Below are positions 1-9,939 of a stretch of DNA of 64,000 nt, piece by piece. The stretch is from G963717155 sp963717155. Lineage in GTDB: Bacteria; Actinomycetota; Thermoleophilia; Gaiellales; JALYLC01. The position numbers and the translations under genes are program-made. The stretch covers positions 2,976,001-3,040,000 of the forward strand of contig OY970326.1 of the NCBI GenBank assembly GCA_963717155.1, in the 5' to 3' direction. The notes under the pieces were generated by a model, which made no database searches, had not been told where the DNA came from, and saw only the letters and a program-made list of their open reading frames with translations. Positions within the stretch are counted from its first letter, which is position 1. Every line of letters starts with the position of its first letter.

Positions 1-299
1 ACCTCGCGCCGCGCATGGTGCAGGCGGGCGGGGGAACGATCGTGCTCACCGGAGGGATGCCGGAACCGCTTCCCGATGCGACGAGCCTCTCGCTCGGCAA
101 GGCCGGCGTGCGAGCGCTCGCGCACCTGCTGGCGAAGGAGTACGGGCCGGAGGGCATCCACGTCGCGACCGTGACCGTCGGCGGCGCCGTCGCGCCGGGA
201 ACGGCGTTCGATCCCGACGACATCGCAGACCAGTACTGGCGGCTGCACACCCAGCCCGAAGCTGCCTGGGAGCTCGAGGTCGACTACCCCGGCCTCTAG
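1..299 (+). CDS. C-terminal part of a short-chain dehydrogenase/reductase (5' end outside window)
   Basis: The reading frame is open from base 3 to the TAG ending at 299, so the gene starts before the window. Visible pieces fit the second half of an SDR: a beta-strand followed by glycines (GGGTIVLTGG), then SLSLGKAGVRAL, which occupies the place of the YxxxK helix (the lysine is present, but a serine or leucine stands where tyrosine is usual), and a 'GPEGIHVATVTVGG' strand. A non-canonical active site suggests a divergent or non-catalytic SDR. The substrate cannot be inferred. A small membrane protein gene follows after 9 bases. Confidence 0.7.
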   Translation, partial: LAPRMVQAGGGTIVLTGGMPEPLPDATSLSLGKAGVRALAHLLAKEYGPEGIHVATVTVGGAVAPGTAFDPDDIADQYWRLHTQPEAAWELEVDYPGL

Positions 300-308
300 A
301 GTGGTCTC

Positions 309-464
309 GTGGGACGGACGCCGATCCTTGCCTTCATCGCCGCCATCCTGTTCTTCATCGCGGCGGCGAACGAGGGCCATCTGAACCACTGGGGCATCAC
401 GATCGTGCTGATCGTGGTCGGCGCGTCCTCGCTCGCGATCGGTATCTACCGGTTGCGGGATTAG
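309..464 (+). CDS. Small two-helix membrane protein, 51 aa
   Basis: A GTG-started frame encodes 51 residues with two hydrophobic segments (about residues 6-20 and 31-47) joined by a short polar loop (NEGHLNHWG) and a basic end (YRLRD). It lies 9 bases after the upstream SDR stop and 34 bases before typA. The hydrophobic pattern, the absence of a competing frame and the snug fit between neighbours support a real gene. No family is recognised; a small inner-membrane protein is all that can be said. It could be non-coding, since support comes only from composition. Confidence 0.5.
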   Translation: MGRTPILAFIAAILFFIAAANEGHLNHWGITIVLIVVGASSLAIGIYRLRD

Positions 465-498
465 GCGCGGCACGCGGCACTGCCTATACCCTCGGGAC

Positions 499-2351
<1,853 letters not shown>

Positions 2352-2355
<4 letters not shown>

Positions 2356-2879
2356 AGGCGGTACAGCACGTGCCGCCGCAGCGGATGGCCTTCCGGGAGA
2401 TCGGGGTGGTCGAAGTCGTCGGCCACGTCGTGCCGCATGCCGAGGCGCCGCATGACGGCGCGCGAGCGCGCGTTCTGCACGGCGGTGAACGAGACGAGCT
2501 CCGCGAGGCCGAGCTCGTCGAACGCGAACGACGCCGCGGCGCGTGCGGCCTCGCTCGCGAACCCGTGTCCCCACGCGTCGCGCGCCAGTCGCCAGCCGAT
2601 CTCGACCGCCGGGGTGAAGTGGGCGTCGAAGTCCGGCCGGGCGAGGCCGGTGAACCCGAGGAAGCGGCGCGACGACCGCTCCTCCACGGCCCACAGCCCG
2701 AAGCCATCCTGCTCGAACGACTGCACGATGCGCTCGACCCTCGCATCGCTCTGGCTCCGCGTGAGCACGCTCGGGAAGTAGCGCATCACCTCGGGATCCG
2801 AATTCAACGCCGCGAACGGCGCTCGATCGGCCGCGCGCCAGCCACGCAGGAGCAGCCGTTCTGTCTCGAGCTCCGGCAC
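2352..2879 (-). CDS. GNAT-family N-acetyltransferase (RimJ/RimL type)
   Basis: About 175 residues beginning VPELETERLLLRGW, the usual opening of RimJ/RimL-like acetyltransferases (a strand ending in ETERL.LR). The acetyl-CoA binding region is WRLARDAWGHGFASEAARA, and a late VQNARSRAVMRRLGM segment matches the family's conserved N-x-x-S...GF/M element. The GTG at 2879 is preferred over upstream in-frame codons because homology begins there and because the region above is the leader of the divergent monooxygenase gene. The substrate (an amino group of a protein or small molecule) is unknown. Confidence 0.85.
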
Positions 2880-2911
2880 CCTCCCAGGGTATTGGTCGAT
2901 AGCCTGGCGCG

Positions 2912-4672
2912 GTGAGCACCCCCATCGAGACCGACGTGCTGATCGTCGGCACAGGGCCCGCCGGCGGTTCATCCGCGGTTCTCCTCAGCAGCTACGGCAT
3001 CCCGAACATCGTCGTCAGCAAGTACGGCTGGACCGCGAACACCCCCCGCGCCCACATCACGAACCAGCGCACGATGGAGATCATGCGAGACCTCGGCCTG
3101 CAGGCGGAGGTCGAGCGCGACGGCACCCCGAACCACCTGATGGGCGACACGGTGTTCTGCACGAGCCTCGCCGGTGACGAGCTCGCCCGCCTGCACACCT
3201 GGGGCACCCACCCCGCACGGCACGCGGACTACGCGCTCGCGAGCCCGTGCCTGCACATCGACCTGCCGCAGACCTACTTCGAGCCGATCCTCGTCCGCGC
3301 GGCGGGCGAGCGCGGATCGCGGCTCCGCTTCAACACCGAGTTCCTCTCGTTCGAGCAGGACGCCGACGGGGTCACCGCCACCGTGCAGGATCGGCTGGAC
3401 GGCTCCAGCTATGCGATCCGCGCGAAGTACCTGGTCGGCGCCGATGGCGGACGCAGCGTGATCGCCGAGCAGCTCGGACTGCCGTTCGGCGGACAGGCCG
3501 ACGTCGCCGGCAGCATGAACATCGTGTTCAAGGCCGACCTGTCGACGCTGGTCGCGCACAGGCCGAGCGTCCTGTACTGGATCATGTCGCCGGGCGCGCG
3601 CATGGGCGGGATCGGCATGGGCCTCGTGCGCATGGTCCGACCCTGGAACGAGTGGCTGATCGTGTGGGGCTACGACATCAACGGCCCGGCTCCGGAGGTG
3701 GACGAGGCTCGCGCGACCGAGATCGCGCACAAGCTCATCGGGACCGATGACATCCCCGTCGAGATCGTCTCGACGTCGCTGTGGACGAACAACAAGCTAT
3801 GGGCCGAGCGCTACTCGGAGGGGCGCGTCTTCTGTCTGGGCGACGCTGTCCATCGCCACCCGCCGTCCAACGGCCTCGGCTCGAACACCTCGGTCGCCGA
3901 CGCGTACAACCTGTGCTGGAAGCTCGCGCTCGTCCTGCGCGGACAGGCGGACCCCTCGCTCCTTCGCACCTACGACGCGGAGCGGGCGCCGGTCGGCGAG
4001 CAGATCGTCAAGCGAGCGAACAAGAGCATCGAGGAGTTCGGGCCGATCTTCGAGGCGCTCGGCCTGCTCGACACCGAGGATCCCGGCCAGATGGAGCGCA
4101 ACATGGCCGCTCGCATGGAGGACACGCCGGCGGGGGCCGAGCAGCGCGCGAAGCTGCGTCGCGCGATCGAGCTCAAGAACTACGAGTTCAACGCGCACGG
4201 CGTCGAGCTCGGGCAGCGCTACCGCTCGGCCGCGGTCGTCGCGGACGGCACCGCCGAGCCCGCGTTCGAGCGCGACCACGAGCTGTACTACCACGCGACC
4301 ACCTGGCCCGGCGCGCACCTGCCGCACTGCTGGCTCGAGCAGGATCGAAGGCGCGTGAGCACGCTCGACCTGGCCGGCAAGGGGCGATTCGCCCTGCTCA
4401 CGGGCATCGGCGGCGAGCCGTGGCGCGCGGCGGCGGAGGCGACGACCAGGCGTACCGGCGTCGAGATCGCCGTGTACGTCATCGGACCGGGACGCGATGT
4501 GCTCGACACCTACGACGACTGGGCGCGCCTCTCCGAGGTGGAGGAGAACGGCTGCGTCCTGGTGCGGCCCGACGTCCACGTCGGCTGGCGCAGCCGGACG
4601 CTGCCGGCCGATCCCGCTGGCTCGCTGCGAGAAGCTATGGAGGCGATCGTCGGTAGGCCCTCAGGCCCTTAG
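2912..4672 (+). CDS. FAD-dependent aromatic-ring monooxygenase (phenol hydroxylase/TfdB-like)
   Basis: A 586-aa class A flavoprotein hydroxylase. It has the ADP-binding GxGxxG fold near residues 11-18 (VGTGPAGG), the GADGGRS motif mid-protein, the FAD/ribityl motif GDAVHRHPPSNGLGSN, and a C-terminal thioredoxin-like extension typical of phenol 2-monooxygenase and 2,4-dichlorophenol 6-monooxygenase, which it matches in length. Such enzymes use NAD(P)H and O2 to hydroxylate a phenolic ring in the cytoplasm. The start is GTG at 2912, and the stop overlaps a convergent [2Fe-2S] protein gene by 4 bases. The nearby PcaR/PobR-like regulator fits a role in aromatic catabolism, but the exact substrate is not shown by the sequence. 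Confidence 0.9.
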   Translation: MSTPIETDVLIVGTGPAGGSSAVLLSSYGIPNIVVSKYGWTANTPRAHITNQRTMEIMRDLGLQAEVERDGTPNHLMGDTVFCTSLAGDELARLHTWGTHPARHADYALASPCLHIDLPQTYFEPILVRAAGERGSRLRFNTEFLSFEQDADGVTATVQDRLDGSSYAIRAKYLVGADGGRSVIAEQLGLPFGGQADVAGSMNIVFKADLSTLVAHRPSVLYWIMSPGARMGGIGMGLVRMVRPWNEWLIVWGYDINGPAPEVDEARATEIAHKLIGTDDIPVEIVSTSLWTNNKLWAERYSEGRVFCLGDAVHRHPPSNGLGSNTSVADAYNLCWKLALVLRGQADPSLLRTYDAERAPVGEQIVKRANKSIEEFGPIFEALGLLDTEDPGQMERNMAARMEDTPAGAEQRAKLRRAIELKNYEFNAHGVELGQRYRSAAVVADGTAEPAFERDHELYYHATTWPGAHLPHCWLEQDRRRVSTLDLAGKGRFALLTGIGGEPWRAAAEATTRRTGVEIAVYVIGPGRDVLDTYDDWARLSEVEENGCVLVRPDVHVGWRSRTLPADPAGSLREAMEAIVGRPSGP

Positions 4673-4989
4673 GCCCTTACGTCGGGTACTGCCTGCAGGC
4701 CGTCCTGCCGCGCGATCCGCATGCCCTCGCGCACCCAGGTCACACAGGCGCGCGTGTTCGGCTCGTCATCGACGACGACGAGGCAGTCGAAGCACACCCC
4801 CATGCCACAGAACACGCCGCGCGGCGCACCGCCGACCGTCGTCCGCGTGGCGATATGGCCCTCGGCGAGCAGCACCGTCGCGACGGTCTCGCCCAGGTAG
4901 GCCTTCACCCTGCGGCCCTCGAGGATGACCGAGACCTCGGGGCCGCGCTCCAGCTCCGGCCCGAGCGGTAATCGCAACGACTCGCTCAT
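4669..4989 (-). CDS. (2Fe-2S)-binding small subunit, HcnA/opine-oxidase type
   Basis: A 106-aa ferredoxin-fold protein with cysteines C61, C66, C69 and C82, the plant-type [2Fe-2S] pattern C-x4-C-x2-C-x12-C. It is the size and type of the small subunit of HcnABC-like, opine-oxidase-like or D-hydroxyproline-dehydrogenase-like heterotrimers. The large FAD subunits of such an enzyme are encoded on the other strand at 12417-15042. The ATG at 4989 overlaps the stop of the IclR gene (ATGA), so regulator and small subunit are co-transcribed. It might instead serve as an electron carrier for another enzyme in the island. Confidence 0.85.
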   Translation of the reverse strand: MSESLRLPLGPELERGPEVSVILEGRRVKAYLGETVATVLLAEGHIATRTTVGGAPRGVFCGMGVCFDCLVVVDDEPNTRACVTWVREGMRIARQDGLQAVPDVRA

Positions 4990-6599
4990 GGATGCTCTCC
5001 GGCCGGCACGCCCGTCGCCTGCAGATCGATGTCGATGGCGGCTGTGGTGCGGAGGAGTCGTGGGAGGAGGTCGCTGCGGATCGCGTCGATCGTCCAGCGG
5101 CTCGCGTGGACCGCGACGTTGGCCGCCGCGATCACATGCCCGTGCTCGTCGTGGATCGGCGCCGCCAACGCGCGCAACCCCTCCTCCAGCTCCTGATCGA
5201 CCAGCGCCCACCCCTGCTCGCGAATGCCACGCAGCTCCACCAGCAACGCATCCGGATCGACGATCGTCGACCCCGTGATCGGCTCCAGCTGCAATGCCGC
5301 GTATGACGCATCGCTCTGACCGGCAAGCAACACCCGTCCGAGCGACGTCGCGAACGCCGGATCACGCGTCCCCACGCTCACCGACACCGACATGATCCGC
5401 TTCGCCGCGACATGCGCCACGTACACGATGTCGCTCCCATCCAGGATCGCCAACGACGACGACTCCCGCACCTCCGCCACGAAATCACGCAGATGCGGCA
5501 ACGCGATCTCCGGCAACGTCAAGCTCGACAGATACGGCCGACCCAGCTCCAACACCCGCGGACTCAACCGGAACAACCGACCCTCAGCCCGCATGTACCC
5601 CAACTCCACCAACGTCAACACGAACCGCCGCGCCGCCGCGCGCGCCAGCCCGGTGGCCTTCGCGACATCGCTCAACGTCAGCGCGGAGTTCTCGGCGTCG
5701 AACGCCCGGATCACGGCCAGGCCGCGCTCGAGCGACTGCACGAAATCGGTCTCGCGGTCGACGCCGTCGGCCGTTGACGCCTTGGGCGCGGGTTTGCGCG
5801 GGGCCGGGGGCGCCGGAGCGGGCGTTGCGTGGAGCTCCGACTCGATGGCGGCTGTGGTGCGGAGGAGTCGTGGGAGGAGGTCGCTGCGGATCGCGTCGAT
5901 CGTCCAGCGGCTCGCGTGGACCGCGACGTTGGCCGCCGCGATCACATGCCCGTGCTCGTCGTGGATCGGCGCCGCCAACGCGCGCAACCCCTCCTCCAGC
6001 TCCTGATCGACCAGCGCCCACCCCTGCTCGCGAATGCCACGCAGCTCCACCAGCAACGCATCCGGATCGACGATCGTCGACCCCGTGATCGGCTCCAGCT
6101 GCAATGCCGCGTATGACGCATCGCTCTGACCGGCAAGCAACACCCGTCCGAGCGACGTCGCGAACGCCGGATCACGCGTCCCCACGCTCACCGACACCGA
6201 CATGATCCGCTTCGCCGCGACATGCGCCACGTACACGATGTCGCTCCCATCCAGGATCGCCAACGACGACGACTCCCGCACATCCGCCACGAAATCACGC
6301 AGATGCGGCAACGCGATCTCCGGCAACGTCAAGCTCGACAGATACGGCCGACCCAGCTCCAACACCCGCGGACTCAACCGGAACAACCGACCCTCAGCCC
6401 GCATGTACCCCAACTCCACCAACGTCAACACGAACCGCCGCGCGGTCGCCGGCGCGAGACCGGTCGCCTTTGCCACGTCGCTCAGCGTGAGCGCCGGGTC
6501 GTCGGCGTCGAAGGCGCGGATCACCGCCAGGCCACGCTGCAGCGACTGCACGAAATCGGTGTCGCGCTCGGCTCCGCCCTCGGTGATCGCGAGCTTCAC
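4986..6599 (-). CDS. Double IclR-family regulator: two complete PcaR/PobR-like units fused in one protein
   Basis: A single frame of about 537 aa holds two full IclR proteins in tandem, offset by 270 residues: winged helix (about 17-75), effector domain (about 90-255), an Ala/Pro-rich linker (PAPAPPAPRKPAPKAS), then a second winged helix and effector domain. Phrases such as RGLAVIRAFDA, ARRFVLTLVELGYM and SVSVGTRDPAFATSLGRVLL resemble PcaR/PcaU/PobR regulators of aromatic catabolism. Most of the two halves are identical in DNA (see the repeat entries), while the N-terminal HTH parts differ. The start is uncertain: GTG at 6599 or TTG at 6611, the latter 4-5 bases from an AGGAG-like site. The gene is divergent from the oxidoreductase operon it probably controls. 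Confidence 0.85.
   Translation of the reverse strand: MKLAITEGGAERDTDFVQSLQRGLAVIRAFDADDPALTLSDVAKATGLAPATARRFVLTLVELGYMRAEGRLFRLSPRVLELGRPYLSSLTLPEIALPHLRDFVADVRESSSLAILDGSDIVYVAHVAAKRIMSVSVSVGTRDPAFATSLGRVLLAGQSDASYAALQLEPITGSTIVDPDALLVELRGIREQGWALVDQELEEGLRALAAPIHDEHGHVIAAANVAVHASRWTIDAIRSDLLPRLLRTTAAIESELHATPAPAPPAPRKPAPKASTADGVDRETDFVQSLERGLAVIRAFDAENSALTLSDVAKATGLARAAARRFVLTLVELGYMRAEGRLFRLSPRVLELGRPYLSSLTLPEIALPHLRDFVAEVRESSSLAILDGSDIVYVAHVAAKRIMSVSVSVGTRDPAFATSLGRVLLAGQSDASYAALQLEPITGSTIVDPDALLVELRGIREQGWALVDQELEEGLRALAAPIHDEHGHVIAAANVAVHASRWTIDAIRSDLLPRLLRTTAAIDIDLQATGVPAGEHP
5032..5633. repeat. Direct repeat copy A (about 602 bp) inside the double IclR gene
   Basis: This segment matches 5842-6443 at an exact offset of 810 bases. 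By eye I found one substitution in about 602 positions: a C/A difference that changes Glu to Asp in the VAEVR/VADVR element. It covers the end of the winged helix and the whole effector domain of the C-terminal unit. Identity stops abruptly at both ends. Confidence 0.95.
5842..6443. repeat. Direct repeat copy B (about 602 bp) inside the double IclR gene
   Basis: Partner of the segment at 5032-5633. It encodes the end of the winged helix and the effector domain of the N-terminal IclR unit. The bases beyond 6443, which encode the first part of the HTH, differ from copy A at many positions, so homogenisation is limited to the effector half. Confidence 0.95.
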
Positions 6600-6671
6600 A
6601 ATGCGTACCAACGCTCTCCTGTCGGACGATAGACAACGGGCTCGGCGACCCGTTGCCGCGCGGAGCACAGT

Positions 6672-6732
6672 GTGTACACGAAAAGTGCGCGAAGCGCCAG
6701 TATGACCGCTTGACGCACACGGCATCGGTGTG
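6672..6732. promoter_or_regulatory. Divergent promoter region between the IclR gene and the oxidoreductase operon
   Basis: The gap holds an 8-bp palindrome GTGTACAC (6672-6679), an inverted repeat CACAC-N7-GTGTG (6716-6720 with 6728-6732) and a -35-like TTGACG (6710-6715). It is less GC-rich than its surroundings. These are plausible IclR operator and promoter elements, but there is no direct evidence of binding. Confidence 0.4.
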
Positions 6733-7629
6733 GTTGAGTACTCGACGTTGAGCGATCTCCGCATCGGAGCCAAGCTGCCGAACAGCGGCCCGTTGCCGCT
6801 GACGCTCGGCATCCCGGCAATGGCCCGCCGGCTCGAGGACGCGGGATTCGCGTCACTCTGGGTCAGCGACCACATCGTCCTCCCCGGCTCGATCGACTCG
6901 CGCTACCCGTTCGCCGAGGACGGCCGCGCGACGTGGCCCACCGACACGCCGTACTTCGACGCGCTCATCGCCCTCGCGCTCGCAGCGGCGGCGACCGAGC
7001 GGGCGACGCTGGGGACTGCGGTCCTCGTGCTGCCGCTGCGCCAGCCGGTCGTGTTCGCGAAGCAGGCCGCGTCGATCGACGTCGCCAGCGGGGGTCGGCT
7101 GCGGCTCGGCGTGGGCGCCGGCTGGCTGCAGGAGGAGTTCGACGCGCTCGACGTGCCATTCGCGGACCGGGGCCCGCGCCTCGAGGAGTGGATCGCGATC
7201 GCGCGCGACTGCTGGACAGGACGGCCCGCCGCCCACGAGTCCGAGCGCTACATGCTGCCTTCCGGCGTGCTCTGCCTTCCCTCGCCGTCGCACCGGATCC
7301 CCGTGCTGATGGGCGGACATTCCCGCGCCGCGCTGACGCGCGCCGGCCGGATCGCCGACGGCTGGCTCGCCCAGCAGTCGCTGCTCGAGCTCGCACCGGA
7401 CGACCTAGCGTCCGCCATCGCACGCATGCGAGAGGCTGCGACCGCCGCGGGCCGCGATCCGGCGACGTTCGAGGTGGTGCTGCGCATCGTCGACTCGACC
7501 GGCAGAGCCGGCGACGTCGCGCGCCACCTGCCGGCACTCGCTGCGGCGGGCGTCTCCGAGGTCATCGTCGACCTCGCGTGGGACGGCGACCTCGCAGAGC
7601 AGCACGCGACCCTGAACGGGGTCACATGA
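6730..7629 (+). CDS. Luciferase-like (LLM class) flavin- or F420-dependent oxidoreductase
   Basis: A TIM-barrel luciferase-like protein of up to 299 aa. Family features are RIGAKLPNSGPLPL near the start, AGFASLWVSDHIVLP, the ASIDVASGGRLRLGVGAGW strand-turn, and a late RIADGWLAQ. Actinobacterial members often use coenzyme F420; others are FMN monooxygenases. The annotated start is GTG at 6730, but it sits in a probable promoter repeat, and TTG at 6748 is an in-frame alternative closer to the conserved N terminus. The stop overlaps the ATG of the next SDR (ATGA), making it the first gene of a long plus-strand operon. The substrate is unknown. Confidence 0.85.
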   Translation: MVEYSTLSDLRIGAKLPNSGPLPLTLGIPAMARRLEDAGFASLWVSDHIVLPGSIDSRYPFAEDGRATWPTDTPYFDALIALALAAAATERATLGTAVLVLPLRQPVVFAKQAASIDVASGGRLRLGVGAGWLQEEFDALDVPFADRGPRLEEWIAIARDCWTGRPAAHESERYMLPSGVLCLPSPSHRIPVLMGGHSRAALTRAGRIADGWLAQQSLLELAPDDLASAIARMREAATAAGRDPATFEVVLRIVDSTGRAGDVARHLPALAAAGVSEVIVDLAWDGDLAEQHATLNGVT

Positions 7630-8369
7630 ACTGGCAGCCGCTGACCGGCAAGGCCGCCGTCGTCACGGGTGGTGCGAGCGGGATCGGCCTCGCGATCGTC
7701 CGAACGCTCGCGGAAGCCGGCGCGCGCGGAACCGTGGTCGACGTGCGCTCGCCTCAGGCCGCCGAGCTTCCCGACGGCTGGACGTCGGTCGAGGCGGACG
7801 TCCGCGACGACGCATCGGTCGCAGCGGCGATGAGATCCACTGGCGAGATCGACGTGCTGGTGCTCGCGGCCGGCATCGTGCCGCCGTGGCGCGGTCTCAC
7901 GGGATTCGACCCCCAGGAGTGGACCGACGTTCTCGGCGTGAACGTGTTCGGCGTGGCGTCGACGTTCGCCCACGCGATCGGGCACCTGCGAGACGGTGCC
8001 GCCGTGGTCGCGGTCGCCTCGCTCAACTCGTGGCGCGGAGACGCGAACATCCCCGCCTACGCGGCGAGCAAGCACGCGGTGCTCGGCATCGTCCGATCGG
8101 CTGCGCTCGAGCTCGGGAGGCGGGGAATCCGGGTCAACGCGATCGCGCCGGGCCCGATCGCGACCGAGGCGCTGCTCGCACGCATGGCGCGCCGCGAGCG
8201 GGAGCTCGGAACTCCCGTGCCGAAGGCGCTCGAGGCAGCGGCCGAGATGACCGCGCTCGGCCGGATGGCGACCGTCGACGAGGTCGCCCGGGTGGCGCTG
8301 TTCCTCGCGAGCGACCTCTCGTCGGGTGTGACAGGGCACATGGTGCCGGTCGACGGCGGCCTGGCGTGA
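7626..8369 (+). CDS. Short-chain dehydrogenase/reductase, first of three
   Basis: A 247-aa classical SDR with TGGASGIG cofactor motif near residue 14, an aspartate after the second strand (VVDVRS, suggesting NAD preference), VLAAGIV in place of NNAG, serine in VASLNSW, and active-site YAASK. The C terminus VPVDGGLA is the usual FabG-like end. The ATG overlaps the previous stop, and the next SDR overlaps its own stop (GTGA). It probably oxidises a hydroxy intermediate of the catabolic island; the substrate cannot be assigned. Confidence 0.9.
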   Translation: MNWQPLTGKAAVVTGGASGIGLAIVRTLAEAGARGTVVDVRSPQAAELPDGWTSVEADVRDDASVAAAMRSTGEIDVLVLAAGIVPPWRGLTGFDPQEWTDVLGVNVFGVASTFAHAIGHLRDGAAVVAVASLNSWRGDANIPAYAASKHAVLGIVRSAALELGRRGIRVNAIAPGPIATEALLARMARRERELGTPVPKALEAAAEMTALGRMATVDEVARVALFLASDLSSGVTGHMVPVDGGLA

Positions 8370-9130
8370 CCGATCTGCGCGGGAGGACGGTGCTGCTGAC
8401 CGGTGCGTCGGGCGGCATCGGATCGGTGACGGCGCGCGTCCTCGGAGCCGCCGGAGCCGACCTGATCGCGCACTACCGATCCGACCGGGCGGGAGTCGAG
8501 GCCGCCGTTGCCGAGATCCCGGAAGAGCGCCGGCTGCTGTTGCAGGCCGAGCTCTCCGAGCCCGGATCGTCGAGAGCGCTGTGGCGCGAGGCCGTTGCCT
8601 GGAAGGGACGGGTCGACGTCGTCGTCGTGAACGCGGCGATGCTGGCACGCACGCCGTTCGACGGCACCGACGAGCAGTGGGACGAGGGCTGGGCCGACAC
8701 GATGCGCGTGAACGTGATCGAGCCCGCGAGCCTCGCCCGCGCGGCCGTGCAGCACTTCCAGGAGGCCGGCGGCGGAACACTGATCACGATCTCGAGCTGG
8801 GCGGCGGAGGCGGGCTCGGCGATACCCCAGGTACCGGCGTATGCGGCATCGAAGGCGGCCATCCGCAACCTCACGCAGACGATCGCGCGCAACTTCGCGC
8901 GGGACGGCGTGCTCGCCTACGTCATCGCGCCCGGGATCGTGAAGACGGCGATGTCGGCGGTCTCGGCCGAGGCGCGCGGGGGCATCGACGCCGTGAATGC
9001 GGCGCTGGCGATGGGCGACATGGTCCCGCCCGAGGAGGTCGCCGGGCTCGTCGCGTTCCTCGCCACCGGCAGCTGTCGTCATCTGAGTGGCGCGACCCTC
9101 GACGTCAACGGCGCGAGCTATGTCCGCTGA
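8366..9130 (+). CDS. Short-chain dehydrogenase/reductase, second of three
   Basis: A 254-aa SDR with TGASGGIG near the N terminus, VVNAAML in the NNAG position, SSWAAEAGS and catalytic YAASK, ending LDVNGASYVR. The GTG at 8366 lies within the GTGA junction with the preceding SDR, which fixes the start better than upstream codons do. It is only moderately similar to its two SDR neighbours, so the three are not recent duplicates. It is co-transcribed with the oxidoreductase and transporter genes. Confidence 0.88.
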   Translation: MTDLRGRTVLLTGASGGIGSVTARVLGAAGADLIAHYRSDRAGVEAAVAEIPEERRLLLQAELSEPGSSRALWREAVAWKGRVDVVVVNAAMLARTPFDGTDEQWDEGWADTMRVNVIEPASLARAAVQHFQEAGGGTLITISSWAAEAGSAIPQVPAYAASKAAIRNLTQTIARNFARDGVLAYVIAPGIVKTAMSAVSAEARGGIDAVNAALAMGDMVPPEEVAGLVAFLATGSCRHLSGATLDVNGASYVR

Positions 9131-9860
9131 GGCCTCCCTCGTCACCGGCGCCGCCCGCGGGATCGGGCTCGCGATCGCACGCGCCCTCGCGGTGCGCGGC
9201 GACTCAGTCGTGCTCGCCGATCTCGATGGGCCCGAGGCTACGGCGCAGGCCGAGGCGCTCCGCCTCGACGGGTGCGACGCCCGCGCGGTGGCACTCGACG
9301 TGACCGACGTCGAGACGGTGCGCGACGTCATCGCGCGTATCGATGCCGAGACGCCGCTTCATACCCTGGTCAACAACGCCGGCATCGCCTTCCGCTCGCC
9401 GATCGCCGAGGTCGAGCCGGACGCCTACGACCGCCTCATGGCAATCAACGTGCGGGGGCTCTTCTTCGCGATGCAGGCCGCGCTGCGGGCGATGGTGCCG
9501 CGGCGTCGAGGGAACGTCGTGAACCTCTGCTCGACGTCGTCGTTCACCGCCTCGACGGGACCGATGGTCGTCTACGACGCGTCGAAGGCGACGGTCCGGA
9601 TGCTCACCCAGGCCGCAGCCCGGGAGGTCGCGGCATCGGGAGTACGGGTCAACGCGATCGCGCCGGGGACGATCGAGACCGACCTGATGCGCGGGCTCGC
9701 AACCCCGGACGAGCTCGAGACGCTCGCGGCCCAGCGTGTCCCGATGGGGCGGCTCGGACGTCCGGACGAGATCGCCGCAGCCGTCGCGTTCCTCAGCTCG
9801 GATGCGGCGTCGTACATCACCGGCCACGTGCTCGTCGCCGACGGCGGTTGGCTGACATGA
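9120..9860 (+). CDS. Short-chain dehydrogenase/reductase, third of three
   Basis: A 246-aa classical SDR with TGAARGIG, an aspartate-rich ADLDG after strand 2, textbook NNAG, serine in STSSF, Y-x3-K as YDASK, and the end GHVLVADGGWLT. The ATG at 9120 lies inside the preceding gene (11-base overlap). This member keeps all canonical motifs. It is followed by a 79-base gap before the ABC importer genes. Confidence 0.9.
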   Translation: MSAEASLVTGAARGIGLAIARALAVRGDSVVLADLDGPEATAQAEALRLDGCDARAVALDVTDVETVRDVIARIDAETPLHTLVNNAGIAFRSPIAEVEPDAYDRLMAINVRGLFFAMQAALRAMVPRRRGNVVNLCSTSSFTASTGPMVVYDASKATVRMLTQAAAREVAASGVRVNAIAPGTIETDLMRGLATPDELETLAAQRVPMGRLGRPDEIAAAVAFLSSDAASYITGHVLVADGGWLT

Positions 9861-9939
9861 GCGTCTTGACACGCACTGGCGGCTCGTCCAGTATCCGCAC
9901 ACTCAGCCACTATGCGAACACGTCGAGGCTGCAGTTGAG

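Noticed and set aside
5032..6443. The large direct repeat as a transposon or CRISPR-like array
   Set aside because: There are no inverted ends, transposase or spacers; both copies are in-frame coding sequence for an IclR effector domain.
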